Assembly: GCA_031276985.1 (NCBI GenBank)
Contig: JAISMA010000162.1
Coordinates: 1 to 19,844 of the forward strand
Direction of reading: 5' to 3'
Source of the DNA: Helicobacteraceae bacterium
GTDB lineage: Bacteria > Campylobacterota > Campylobacteria > Campylobacterales > SZUA-545
DNA: 19,844 nt
In this document: piece after piece, positions 13,544 to 19,375 of the stretch
Layout: each line of letters begins with the position of its first letter
How positions within the stretch are numbered: position 1 is the first letter of the stretch
The notes under the pieces: model-generated
The model's database searches: none
What the model was told of the DNA's origin: nothing
Seen by the model: only the letters and a program-made list of their open reading frames with translations
Translations under genes and position numbers: made by a program

Positions 13544-13580
13544 TTTATTTCAATGATTTTGGGCAATATAAATAGGGAGG
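13544..13580 (+). promoter_or_regulatory. Promoter and ribosome site of the unknown gene at 13590
   Basis: TTTATT (13544-13549), 17 nt, then TATAAA (13567-13572); the -35 is weak (3 of 6), the -10 good. GGGAGG (13575-13580) is a clear Shine-Dalgarno 9 nt before the ATG. The interval is markedly A+T-rich compared with the surroundings. Confidence 0.5.
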
Positions 13581-13589
13581 GTCAAGAAA

Positions 13590-14033
13590 ATGGCGTACGT
13601 CAATGAAAGGATGTCCAAAGAGGATTGGAAAGAGTGCGAGCGTATAGTAGCCGCTAGACGTTTTCGGGGGGGAGGGGGCAATCGCAGTTGGACAATAGAC
13701 AGAGAGAGAAATATCTGGTTTAAGGCATATCAAATATGGACGAGTAGAGAGGATGGCGGCGAGATGTTTACAGAATGGGACTTCTATTGGAAAGGGATTT
13801 ATGTGCCGGCAGAAACAATGCCCGTTAAAATATGGCTTTCAGACGAAGGCAGGAGTTATGATGGTCATTTAAAGCTATCGAAGATTGAAATCCCAAAAAA
13901 CGCCCTACAACATAAATCCGAAATCTTAAAAGAGCTAAAAGCGGCTCTCAAGGCTTCTTTTATGGGTCTTGGAATTTACGCCACAAAAATCGCCTGCAAA
14001 GTCGACCTTGAATACGAAGGAGCGCTAGTATGA
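13590..14033 (+). CDS. Unknown protein, probably acquired
   Basis: I do not recognise this 147-residue protein. It has no signal peptide or membrane segment and looks like a soluble mixed alpha/beta domain. A basic, glycine-rich N-terminal stretch (ARRFRGGGGNRSW) precedes a Trp/Tyr-rich middle (IWFKAYQIW, EWDFYWKGIYV), and the C-terminal half has a charged amphipathic helix (KSEILKELKAALKAS). A strong ribosome site supports the ATG at 13590. Codon choice differs from neighbouring genes: AGA and AGG for arginine and more A/T-ending codons, against CGC/GCG-rich neighbours. Two inverted-repeat copies lie upstream and three downstream. A 15-codon frame begins inside its stop (TGATG). Gene size, composition and setting would fit a small accessory module such as an immunity protein or antitoxin, but nothing in the sequence proves that. 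Confidence 0.65.
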   Translation: MAYVNERMSKEDWKECERIVAARRFRGGGGNRSWTIDRERNIWFKAYQIWTSREDGGEMFTEWDFYWKGIYVPAETMPVKIWLSDEGRSYDGHLKLSKIEIPKNALQHKSEILKELKAALKASFMGLGIYATKIACKVDLEYEGALV

Positions 14034-14077
14034 CGCTACAAGACGCAAAATCAATAAAAAGCAATCAGATCGCATAA
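14030..14077 (+). pseudogene. Translationally coupled 15-codon remnant
   Basis: An ATG overlaps the previous stop (ATGA), with AAGGAG 7 nt upstream inside the preceding gene. It opens a frame reading MTLQDAKSIKSNQIA before TAA. The initiation signals are good for such a short product. It may be the 5' stub of a second gene of the accessory module whose remainder was lost, or a tiny coupled peptide. Confidence 0.3.
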
Positions 14078-14189
14078 AAACCCGCGCAATTACCTCCCCT
14101 TATACCCACGAAAGTTGCTATTCAACATTACGACGATCGCATTGCGTTAATCTAACACAATAGCACAGCGTCATAGCCGCGCCGCTCTC

Positions 14190-14215
14190 GTCATTCTGCG
14201 CGTAGTCGCAGAATC
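14190..14215. repeat. Dispersed inverted repeat, copy 3 (compensated stem)
   Basis: ATTCTGCG (14193-14200) pairs perfectly with CGCAGAAT (14207-14214) across a 6-nt loop. Compared with the CCCGCG/CGCGGG arms of other copies, the changes occur on both arms and keep pairing. The flank TCCAAAAAA is the family signature. Confidence 0.7.
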
Positions 14216-14261
14216 CAAAAAATAACTGCGTGGTCGTTTAAATCATTCGCGCTAACTCAAC

Positions 14262-14286
14262 GTCATTCCCGCGAAGGCAAAAATCC
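14262..14286. repeat. Dispersed inverted repeat, copy 4 (right arm decayed)
   Basis: GTCATTCCCGCG (14262-14273) is intact. The right arm reads AAAAATCC in place of GGGAATCC, followed by AAAAATTG. Confidence 0.6.
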
Positions 14287-14348
14287 AAAAATTGTGAAGC
14301 AATAACAAACGCTTGCGAACGGCGATCTATTTGCGATCGTCTTAAATG

Positions 14349-14377
14349 CTAGATTCCCGCCTTCGCGCGGAATGACG
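14349..14377. repeat. Dispersed inverted repeat, copy 5 (reverse orientation)
   Basis: CTAGATTCCCGC (14349-14360) and CGCGGAATGACG (14366-14377) form the inverted copy. It stands in opposite orientation to copies 1-4 and shares an extended flank with copy 6. Confidence 0.75.
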
Positions 14378-14440
14378 GAGGACGCAACTCAATTAGGCGT
14401 TGGGGCGGGATATTGCGCGTAATAGTTTTTTGCGGTTGCG

Positions 14441-14464
14441 GGTTTAGCGCCTTAGCGCTAAACC
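14441..14464 (-). terminator. Hairpin after metE
   Basis: A perfect 10-bp stem (GGTTTAGCGC at 14441-14450, GCGCTAAACC at 14455-14464) with a 4-nt loop begins 17 nt beyond the metE stop. No T run follows on the minus strand, so it may act as a terminator only with Rho, or as a 3' end stabiliser. Confidence 0.55.
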
Positions 14465-14481
14465 ATAAAGCGTTAAGCCCG

Positions 14482-16758
14482 TTAGGCGCGCGATAATTCG
14501 GCGCGAACGATTTTGGCGGCGGCGACCATATTTTCAAGCGAATTATACGCCTCCTCCCAGCCGCGAGTTTTCAGTCCGCAATCGGGATTTACCCATAGCC
14601 GTTCTTTTGGAATGTGGAGCAGCGCTTTGCGTAAAAGCTCCGCGATCTCCTCGATTGAAGGCACGCGCGGGCTGTGTATGTCATAAACGCCCGGTCCGAC
14701 TTCCGACGGATAGTTAAAATCCGCAAAAGCGCTTAGCAACGCCATACCGCTTCGGCTTGATTCGATACTGATCACGTCCGCGTCCATTTTGGCGATCCAC
14801 TCCAAAATCGAGTTAAATTCGCTGTAACACATGTGCGTGTGAATCTGCGTTTTGTCCTCAACGCCGGAGGCGGCAAGGCGAAACGAGTCGATCGCCCATC
14901 GCAGGTATTGTTGCGCGTCGTTCGCGTTTAGCGGCATACCCTCTCGCAACGCCGCTTCGTCGATCTGAATGACCCTAACGCCCGCCTTCTCCAAATCCAG
15001 AACCTCGTCGCGGATAGCCAGCGCGATCTGCTTGCAAACCTCGCTTCGCTCCAGATCTTCGCGTACAAAGCTCCAGCATAAAATCGTGATCGGGCCCGTG
15101 AGCATGCCTTTCATCGGCTTTTTGGTAAGCGATTGCGCGTAGGTAATCCAATCGATCGTCATCGGCGCTTTGCGATAGACGTCGCCGTAGATTACGGGCG
15201 GCTTCACGCACCTGCTGCCGTAGCTTTGCACCCAGCCGTTTTGCGTGAAGCAAAAGCCGCCGAGTTGCTGACCGAAGTATTCGACCATGTCGTTGCGCTC
15301 CGATTCTCCGTGCGCGAACACGTCCAACCCAAGTCGCTCCTGCTTTTCGACGCAATCTTGCGTTTCGCGTTTGATAGCGGCGATATATTCCGCCTCGCTC
15401 ACCTCGCCTTTTTTGTAGGCGAGTCTGACCTTGCGTATAGCCGCCGTTTGCGGAAACGAGCCGATCGTGGTCGTGGGCAGCAACGGCAGATTCAAGACGC
15501 TTTGCGCTTCGCGGCGCTTTTCGTACGGCGATCGGCGATTGAGCATATCGGGCGTAACTTTAGCGGCGCGATCGCGCACGGCGGCGTTGTAAATGTCCGC
15601 CTCTTTCGCGGCGTTTTCAAACGCGGCTTGATTTGCCGCCAGCGCCGCTTTGTCGCCGCGAACGAAAATATCCCTAAGTTCCGTTATCTCCGCGCATTTT
15701 TGCGCGGCGAACGCCATGCGATCTTTGATACTCTTTGGCAACGCGCGCTCTTCGTCCAGATCGACGGGGCAGTGCGCCAGAGAGCAGCTAGAGGCGATCG
15801 CCACGCGATCTTCGCCCAGCTTAGAGACGGCTTTTTCGATCAATTTAAGCGCTTTTGAATAATCAGTTTTCCAGATATTGCGCCCGTTTACCAGTCCCAG
15901 CGAAAGCGCGGTTTCGTTTGGCAAGGATCTCAAAACGTCGTCTAATTGCGCCTCGCCTCGCGCTAGATCGATATGCAGATAATCGCAACCCGATTGCGCG
16001 GCGCGCTCAAGATGATCGCCTAGCGATCCAAAATAGGTCGTTAGCGCGAGTTTGGCTTTGCCTCCAGCGGCGGCTTTAAGCGTCGCGTAAACCTCGCCAA
16101 AGCGTTTAGCCGCCCTGCTTGGAAGCGTTTCGGCGCACAAGATAGGCTCTTCGATCTGAACGAGATCGCTTGAATCCGAAAGCGTTTTAATCAGCGCCGC
16201 GTAAAACTCAACCAAGCGATCCAGCGTCGAATATTTGTCCGCTTCGCCGATCGATCGCGCAAGCGTAAGGTAGGTAAAAGGCCCTATCAGCGCGGGTTTT
16301 GGATTGAATCCCAGCGATTTTGCAAGCCGCGTATCCTCGACGATCGGGTGCGCGTTTGGCGTCCATTGCGCGGAGGCGTTAATTTCGGGCGCGATGTAAT
16401 GGTAATTTGTGTCAAACCACTTTGTCATCTCCATAGCGGCGATATTGCGCTTCGCGTCGCCCCGCGCCATAGCGAAATAGCGTTCCAGCGCATTGGCGTT
16501 TGCGAGCGGCGCAAATCGCGGCGCGATCGCTCCGATCGCAAAGGTCAGATCAAGCGCGCGATCGTAGAGCGAAAAATCGCCCGTAACGACGTAATCAAGC
16601 CCCGCGTTTTTCTGAACGCTCCAATGGCGCTTTTTTAACTCGACGCTTTTTTCAAAAAGCGCCTCTTCGGACAACTCGCCTTTCCAGAAAGATTCAAGAG
16701 CCTGTTTCAACTCGCGGAATTTCCCAATGCTAGGGAAGCCTAAAATATGCGTTTTCAT
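14482..16758 (-). CDS. metE: Cobalamin-independent methionine synthase
   Basis: The enzyme transfers the methyl group of 5-methyltetrahydropteroyl-triglutamate to homocysteine, the last step of methionine synthesis, without vitamin B12. The 758-residue protein has both barrel domains of MetE. The N-terminal domain starts ILGFPSIGKFRELKQALESFW. The catalytic C-terminal domain starts near LPLLPTTTIGSFPQT. All four zinc ligands are visible: His642 and Cys644 (HTHMC), the Glu of ISIESSRSG about 22 residues later, and the Cys of NPDCGLKTR near the end. Length equals the E. coli enzyme (753). AAGGAGC lies upstream of the ATG. It is transcribed alone, with a hairpin downstream and a long leader upstream. 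In many bacteria metE is controlled by methionine or cobalamin supply, but no known riboswitch is recognisable here. Confidence 0.97.
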   Translation of the reverse strand: MKTHILGFPSIGKFRELKQALESFWKGELSEEALFEKSVELKKRHWSVQKNAGLDYVVTGDFSLYDRALDLTFAIGAIAPRFAPLANANALERYFAMARGDAKRNIAAMEMTKWFDTNYHYIAPEINASAQWTPNAHPIVEDTRLAKSLGFNPKPALIGPFTYLTLARSIGEADKYSTLDRLVEFYAALIKTLSDSSDLVQIEEPILCAETLPSRAAKRFGEVYATLKAAAGGKAKLALTTYFGSLGDHLERAAQSGCDYLHIDLARGEAQLDDVLRSLPNETALSLGLVNGRNIWKTDYSKALKLIEKAVSKLGEDRVAIASSCSLAHCPVDLDEERALPKSIKDRMAFAAQKCAEITELRDIFVRGDKAALAANQAAFENAAKEADIYNAAVRDRAAKVTPDMLNRRSPYEKRREAQSVLNLPLLPTTTIGSFPQTAAIRKVRLAYKKGEVSEAEYIAAIKRETQDCVEKQERLGLDVFAHGESERNDMVEYFGQQLGGFCFTQNGWVQSYGSRCVKPPVIYGDVYRKAPMTIDWITYAQSLTKKPMKGMLTGPITILCWSFVREDLERSEVCKQIALAIRDEVLDLEKAGVRVIQIDEAALREGMPLNANDAQQYLRWAIDSFRLAASGVEDKTQIHTHMCYSEFNSILEWIAKMDADVISIESSRSGMALLSAFADFNYPSEVGPGVYDIHSPRVPSIEEIAELLRKALLHIPKERLWVNPDCGLKTRGWEEAYNSLENMVAAAKIVRAELSRA

Positions 16759-17044
16759 AAGCGCTCCTTGCGTTTATTTAGAATGTTTTGGTCGCCAAAG
16801 CAATCGCCGCTTATCGCCGCTTTGGTTTGCGCGCCTTGATTGCGGCGGCGTTTGCGGTCGCTTAAAGGGCGAGATTTGCCGCCTTCTTTTTTATAGCCGC
16901 GAAATTATAGTTATTGAGCGCTTGACGCTCTTTACTCCCGCCGCCAGCCGCGATCGCAAAAAGACCGAAATCCTAAAAGGCGGGTGTCTGAAAACAATCG
17001 CGGAAACGACAAAATGGTTTGCGGCGTTTGCGGCGCGGCGGGAG
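16759..17044 (-). promoter_or_regulatory. metE promoter and long structured leader
   Basis: A perfect TATAAT on the minus strand (16904-16909) is the best -10; no matching -35 is seen. A second possible -10 (TATAAA, 16890-16895) lies just downstream. Transcription from the first gives a leader of about 140 nt. Near its end is an inverted repeat, CCAAAGC (16795-16801) and GCTTTGG (16819-16825), ending 36 nt before the ATG, with GGCG/CGCC pairs further up. No SAM, SAH or cobalamin riboswitch consensus is recognisable. The upstream part (to 17044) is the 3' flank of mobA and shows no gene. Confidence 0.45.
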
Positions 17045-17599
17045 TTAGGCAAACGCGGCAAGCGCGCGATCGTAATCGCCGCGAAAATTCAAGTTAACAA
17101 GTTTGCGTTCGTCAAAATCAACGTATTCGATTTGCGCGTTTTTCAAAGCGGCTTTGATAGCGTATTCGCCTTTGGCGATCGCTCTCTCAAAATCGCGCGA
17201 CAACGATTTCGCGTAGATCGCGCACAACGGGTGAGCGCCGTTCGTATCTCGCGCGATTGCTGCTTTGGCGTCGATCGCCAGCAGTTTTTCAAACTCGTCA
17301 AAAAAGGGCGTATCGACGGCGAGCGCAAAAACGCGATCGGTTTTCGCCGCTTTTAACGCCGCTACGATCGCGGCGATTGGCGCATCAAGCGCGATCTCGT
17401 CCAAAATCAGCGGCGCTTCAAACGGCAGAAAAGGCGTTTTTAGCGAGAACGAAACGCTTTCAAACAAACCGCAATCAAGCAACCTGCGATATTGGTATTC
17501 CGCGAGCGTCGCAAACTTGCCAAATGGCAAAAGCGCTTTGTTCGCGCCCATTCGTTCGGATTTGCCGCCCGCCAGCACGATCGCGCTTACGCCCGCCAT
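17045..17599 (-). CDS. mobA: Molybdenum cofactor guanylyltransferase MobA
   Basis: The enzyme attaches GMP from GTP to molybdopterin-bound molybdenum, giving the guanine dinucleotide cofactor used by nitrate, formate, DMSO/TMAO and related enzymes. The 184-residue protein shows the nucleotidyltransferase signature VLAGGKSERMGANKALL (8-24). The metal-binding Asp lies in ALAVDTPFF, and HPLCAIYAKSL is the later conserved segment. Length fits the family. The ATG shares one base with the preceding stop (TAATG), so it is coupled to the small membrane protein gene. It is the last gene of a four-gene unit. Its presence shows the cell needs molybdenum or tungsten. That is consistent with, but does not prove, a molybdate role for the importer locus about 9 kb away. 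Confidence 0.9.
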   Translation of the reverse strand: MAGVSAIVLAGGKSERMGANKALLPFGKFATLAEYQYRRLLDCGLFESVSFSLKTPFLPFEAPLILDEIALDAPIAAIVAALKAAKTDRVFALAVDTPFFDEFEKLLAIDAKAAIARDTNGAHPLCAIYAKSLSRDFERAIAKGEYAIKAALKNAQIEYVDFDERKLVNLNFRGDYDRALAAFA

Positions 17600-18012
17600 T
17601 ATCGCTTCGTCATTGCGCGATTAAAATCGTTCGCGTAACTAGGGTTTGCCTCGCCAAAGCGTTTAAGGGTTTCGTCGCGCAATTGTATCGGCATATTTTT
17701 ATGCCCCGCCATCGTGAAAATAATATCCAGCAAACGCTTTGCGTCTTTGCCTGTTTTGCCATTTTTTTTAGGCTCGATTTGGCGATGCGCGATCAGCGCT
17801 TCAATAACGTTTTGCAACGCTTCGATCGCGCTATTTTTATCCTGAACGATTCGCTCCATTTCGGCGATTTCCATATTTGCGACGACGATCGGCTTTGGCT
17901 TTTTCGGGCGCTTGTTTATGCGAATGATTTGAGATAGCGCGTAGATATTAACCGACAAAAACAATATCGCGCTTAAAATAATCCATATTGAAATTAGCGT
18001 TAGTTTAATCAC
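17599..18012 (-). CDS. Small membrane-anchored protein of unknown function
   Basis: This 137-residue protein has one N-terminal membrane helix (LISIWIILSAILFLSVNIYAL, about 5-25), then a basic linker (RINKRPKKPKP) that places the rest in the cytoplasm. The remainder is helical: a coiled-coil-like stretch (MEIAEMERIVQDKNSAIEAL, about 47-66), then a small charged domain ending PSYANDFNRAMTKR. I do not recognise a named family; the layout is typical of uncharacterised envelope-linked proteins. The start is GTG, overlapping the exonuclease stop by 4 nt (GTGA). The stop overlaps the mobA start by one base. No ribosome site stands out, which fits coupled translation. Confidence 0.75.
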   Translation of the reverse strand: MIKLTLISIWIILSAILFLSVNIYALSQIIRINKRPKKPKPIVVANMEIAEMERIVQDKNSAIEALQNVIEALIAHRQIEPKKNGKTGKDAKRLLDIIFTMAGHKNMPIQLRDETLKRFGEANPSYANDFNRAMTKR

Positions 18013-18743
18013 GCCAAAACTTGCTCCAACGTATAAAGCAGATCGCTATCGGGATTAGCTTTTTGCGCCTCGCTGTGAAAAAGCCACTCTAAATAGCCGC
18101 GATCGGTTTGCGCGATTTCGTCGAAACTCTTGTCTTTGTGTTTGCCAAAGCGAATCGTTTTAAGCGCGATCGGCTTGCTTGAAAGCTCGATTAACGCAAA
18201 AACTCCCTCTTTGGATTTGCCCGCTTTTTCCAGCAGATATTGCGTCAAAAGATACAACACGACGCAATCGCCCGCCGCGTCGTGCGCTCTAACCGACTCG
18301 CCAAGCGCCGCGCTAATTTCGTTTTCCATGCGATATAGCCCAAGCGCGTAACGCATATATTGCAACGAATGGCGAGGCAGATCAAGCAAATGGCGCGAAA
18401 CCCGTAACGTGTCTATCAACGCGCCTTTCCACGCGAAACCTTCAAGCCTGAGCGCCTCAAGATCGAACGGCGCGTTTTGAATGACCAGCACGTTCTCCTC
18501 TTTGTTAAACTCGTTAAGCGCGATCGCCGCATCGCAACTCGCAAACGGCGGTTTGTCGTCGACCATTTCGGGCGTGATGTGATGAATCGCCATCGCCTCG
18601 AAATCGATCGCGACGGGCGGTTTGCACAGAGAGTTAAACAGCCTAAGCGGTTTTTTGGTTTGCGCGACCAAAAACGCCAATTGGCAGATACGGTTGCTTT
18701 CGCCGCCAGTCGTCTCGGTATCCAGCAAAATAAACGCCGCCAT
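18009..18743 (-). CDS. DEDDh 3'-5' exonuclease with DUF3820-like C-terminal tail
   Basis: This 244-residue protein of the DnaQ/RNase T class removes nucleotides from 3' ends with two metal ions. All DEDDh positions are visible: Asp8 and Glu10 (LLDTETTG), Asp94 (NAPFDLEAL), and His154 with Asp159 (VRAHDAAGD). The C-terminal 50 or so residues (IRFGKHKDKSFDEIA, then GYLEWLF, about 198-221) resemble the DUF3820 motif, a short module of unknown role often attached to exonucleases. The ATG at 18741-18743 is chosen because the catalytic motif begins five residues later. The open frame further upstream runs through the small membrane gene and lacks homology. Without a polymerase partner in view it is more likely a repair or RNA/DNA trimming enzyme than the replicative proofreader. 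Confidence 0.85.
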   Translation of the reverse strand: MAAFILLDTETTGGESNRICQLAFLVAQTKKPLRLFNSLCKPPVAIDFEAMAIHHITPEMVDDKPPFASCDAAIALNEFNKEENVLVIQNAPFDLEALRLEGFAWKGALIDTLRVSRHLLDLPRHSLQYMRYALGLYRMENEISAALGESVRAHDAAGDCVVLYLLTQYLLEKAGKSKEGVFALIELSSKPIALKTIRFGKHKDKSFDEIAQTDRGYLEWLFHSEAQKANPDSDLLYTLEQVLA

Positions 18744-18771
18744 TTTTCGCCTTGTTTCAAACCGATCGGCA

Positions 18772-18873
18772 TTAATCGTCGAGACCGGTTTTCTTTCTGT
18801 GATAACCGCGAACGATGTAGATAAACACAAGAGCGATCGCGCCCCACGCGATCATATCCGCAACGGTTGTCAT
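18772..18873 (-). CDS. 33-residue single-helix membrane protein
   Basis: A short frame from ATG (18871-18873) to TAA (18772-18774) encodes MTTVADMIAW, the hydrophobic helix GAIALVFIYIV, then the basic tail RGYHRKKTGLDD. One membrane helix with a positive end is what a genuine small membrane protein looks like. It leads the unit exonuclease, membrane protein, mobA, ending 28 nt before the exonuclease start. An in-frame TGA lies 18 nt upstream, so this is the only start. No clear Shine-Dalgarno is present; TATATT (18885-18890) 11 nt upstream could be a -10, giving a very short leader. It resembles small respiratory-complex or regulatory membrane proteins, but I cannot name a family. Confidence 0.55.
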   Translation of the reverse strand: MTTVADMIAWGAIALVFIYIVRGYHRKKTGLDD

Positions 18874-19024
18874 TTGGCGATAGTAATATATTCAACCTTT
18901 CAGTCGGTAAAAACGCCGCAAAAACGAGAGCAAGCGCATCGCGCTTAAGATGTTGCCCGTTTCTTTCAGTCGCAAAAACGAGAGATTTACCGATTATTAT
19001 TGGCGTAACTCATAGCGTTAGCCG

Positions 19025-19057
19025 CGTAAAAGCAGGGTTTTACGTCTCTTGTTTTTT
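19025..19057 (+). terminator. T-rich hairpin, terminator-like on the plus strand
   Basis: CGTAAAA (19025-19031) pairs with TTTTACG (19038-19044) around a GCAGGG loop and is followed by TCTCTTGTTTTTTG. This looks like an intrinsic terminator, but no plus-strand gene ends here, so it may close an unrecognised small transcript or be chance. Confidence 0.3.
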
Positions 19058-19087
19058 GAACGCCGCCTTCCTTCGCGCCCGCCTCGC

Positions 19088-19153
19088 GTCATTCCCGCGC
19101 CAAAGCGATAGCTTCCGAAGGAAGCGTAATCGCGTAGGAAAGCGGGAATCTAG
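19088..19153. repeat. Dispersed inverted repeat, copy 6
   Basis: GTCATTCCCGCGC (19088-19100) and GCGGGAATCTAG (19142-19153) form the arms around a 41-nt interior that contains its own GCTTCC/GGAAGC pair. It shares a 23-nt right flank (22 of 23 identical) with copy 5. Confidence 0.75.
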
Positions 19154-19220
19154 TATTTAAGACGCTCGCGCTACATTTCTCAAGCGTTTGCATTCGTCGT
19201 TATTCAACGCCCCTTTCATC

Positions 19221-19246
19221 GTCATTCCGCGCGAAGTCGCGGAATC
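19221..19246. repeat. Dispersed inverted repeat, copy 7
   Basis: ATTCCGCG (19223-19230) and CGCGGAAT (19238-19245) pair perfectly around a CGAAGT-type loop. The stem is one base pair shorter than the CCCGCG type on both arms, so pairing is kept. The flank CAAAAAATC is family-like. Confidence 0.7.
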
Positions 19247-19303
19247 AAAAAATCACGTAGCGACGACAAGCGTCAATCGCGCATTACGCCGCTTGCGCCG
19301 CGC

Positions 19304-19334
19304 TTGCCGCATTTGCGGCTCTTTAAGCTATAAT
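19304..19334 (+). promoter_or_regulatory. Promoter of the 3'-truncated gene
   Basis: A perfect TATAAT (19329-19334) follows TTGCCG (19304-19309) at a 19-nt spacing, longer than ideal. The predicted transcription start leaves a leader of about 35 nt with GAGG 8 nt before the ATG. Confidence 0.5.
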
Positions 19335-19375
19335 TAAGCGTTTAACGGCTTTAATTTCGTTTTCGAGGCAACCAA

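Larger units (their letters stand above)
14078..14440. other. Repeat-rich intergenic stretch with no gene
   Basis: No convincing coding frame on either strand. The stretch holds three copies of the dispersed inverted repeat (14190, 14262, 14349), short A-rich links with ATCCAAAAA-like flanks, and a 23-nt tract (14338-14360) that recurs at 19142-19164. It looks like an accumulation site for small mobile or palindromic repeats between the accessory gene and the metE terminator. Confidence 0.6.
18874..19375. other. Intergenic region with repeats, between divergent units
   Basis: No gene is convincing here. The region contains the possible -10 of the minus-strand unit (18885-18890), a short direct repeat (TTTCAGTCG plus GCAAAAACGAGAG at 18898-18930, and the same two parts fused at 18964-18984), a T-rich hairpin (19025-19057), two copies of the dispersed inverted repeat, and the promoter of the last gene. 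Confidence 0.6.

Noticed and set aside
13374..14377. CRISPR array
   Set aside because: The repeats are inverted, irregularly spaced, variable in length and lack uniform spacers or cas genes.
14078..14440. tRNA or rRNA gene in the intergenic stretch
   Set aside because: No cloverleaf with a TTC-type loop or acceptor stem was found by eye; the paired segments belong to the dispersed repeat.
16759..17044. Cobalamin or SAM riboswitch before metE
   Set aside because: I looked for conserved cores of these classes in the minus-strand leader and found none. Only a generic inverted repeat is present.
16727..17356. Long plus-strand open frame across the metE-mobA intergenic region
   Set aside because: It overlaps mobA and the 5' end of metE on the other strand, is rich in Arg and Cys without family features, and has no promoter or ribosome site. 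It reads as a shadow frame in G+C-rich DNA.
18416..18895. Minus-strand 159-residue frame overlapping the exonuclease gene
   Set aside because: It is Arg/Ser-rich and out of frame with the catalytic motifs; a shadow of the exonuclease and small membrane protein genes.
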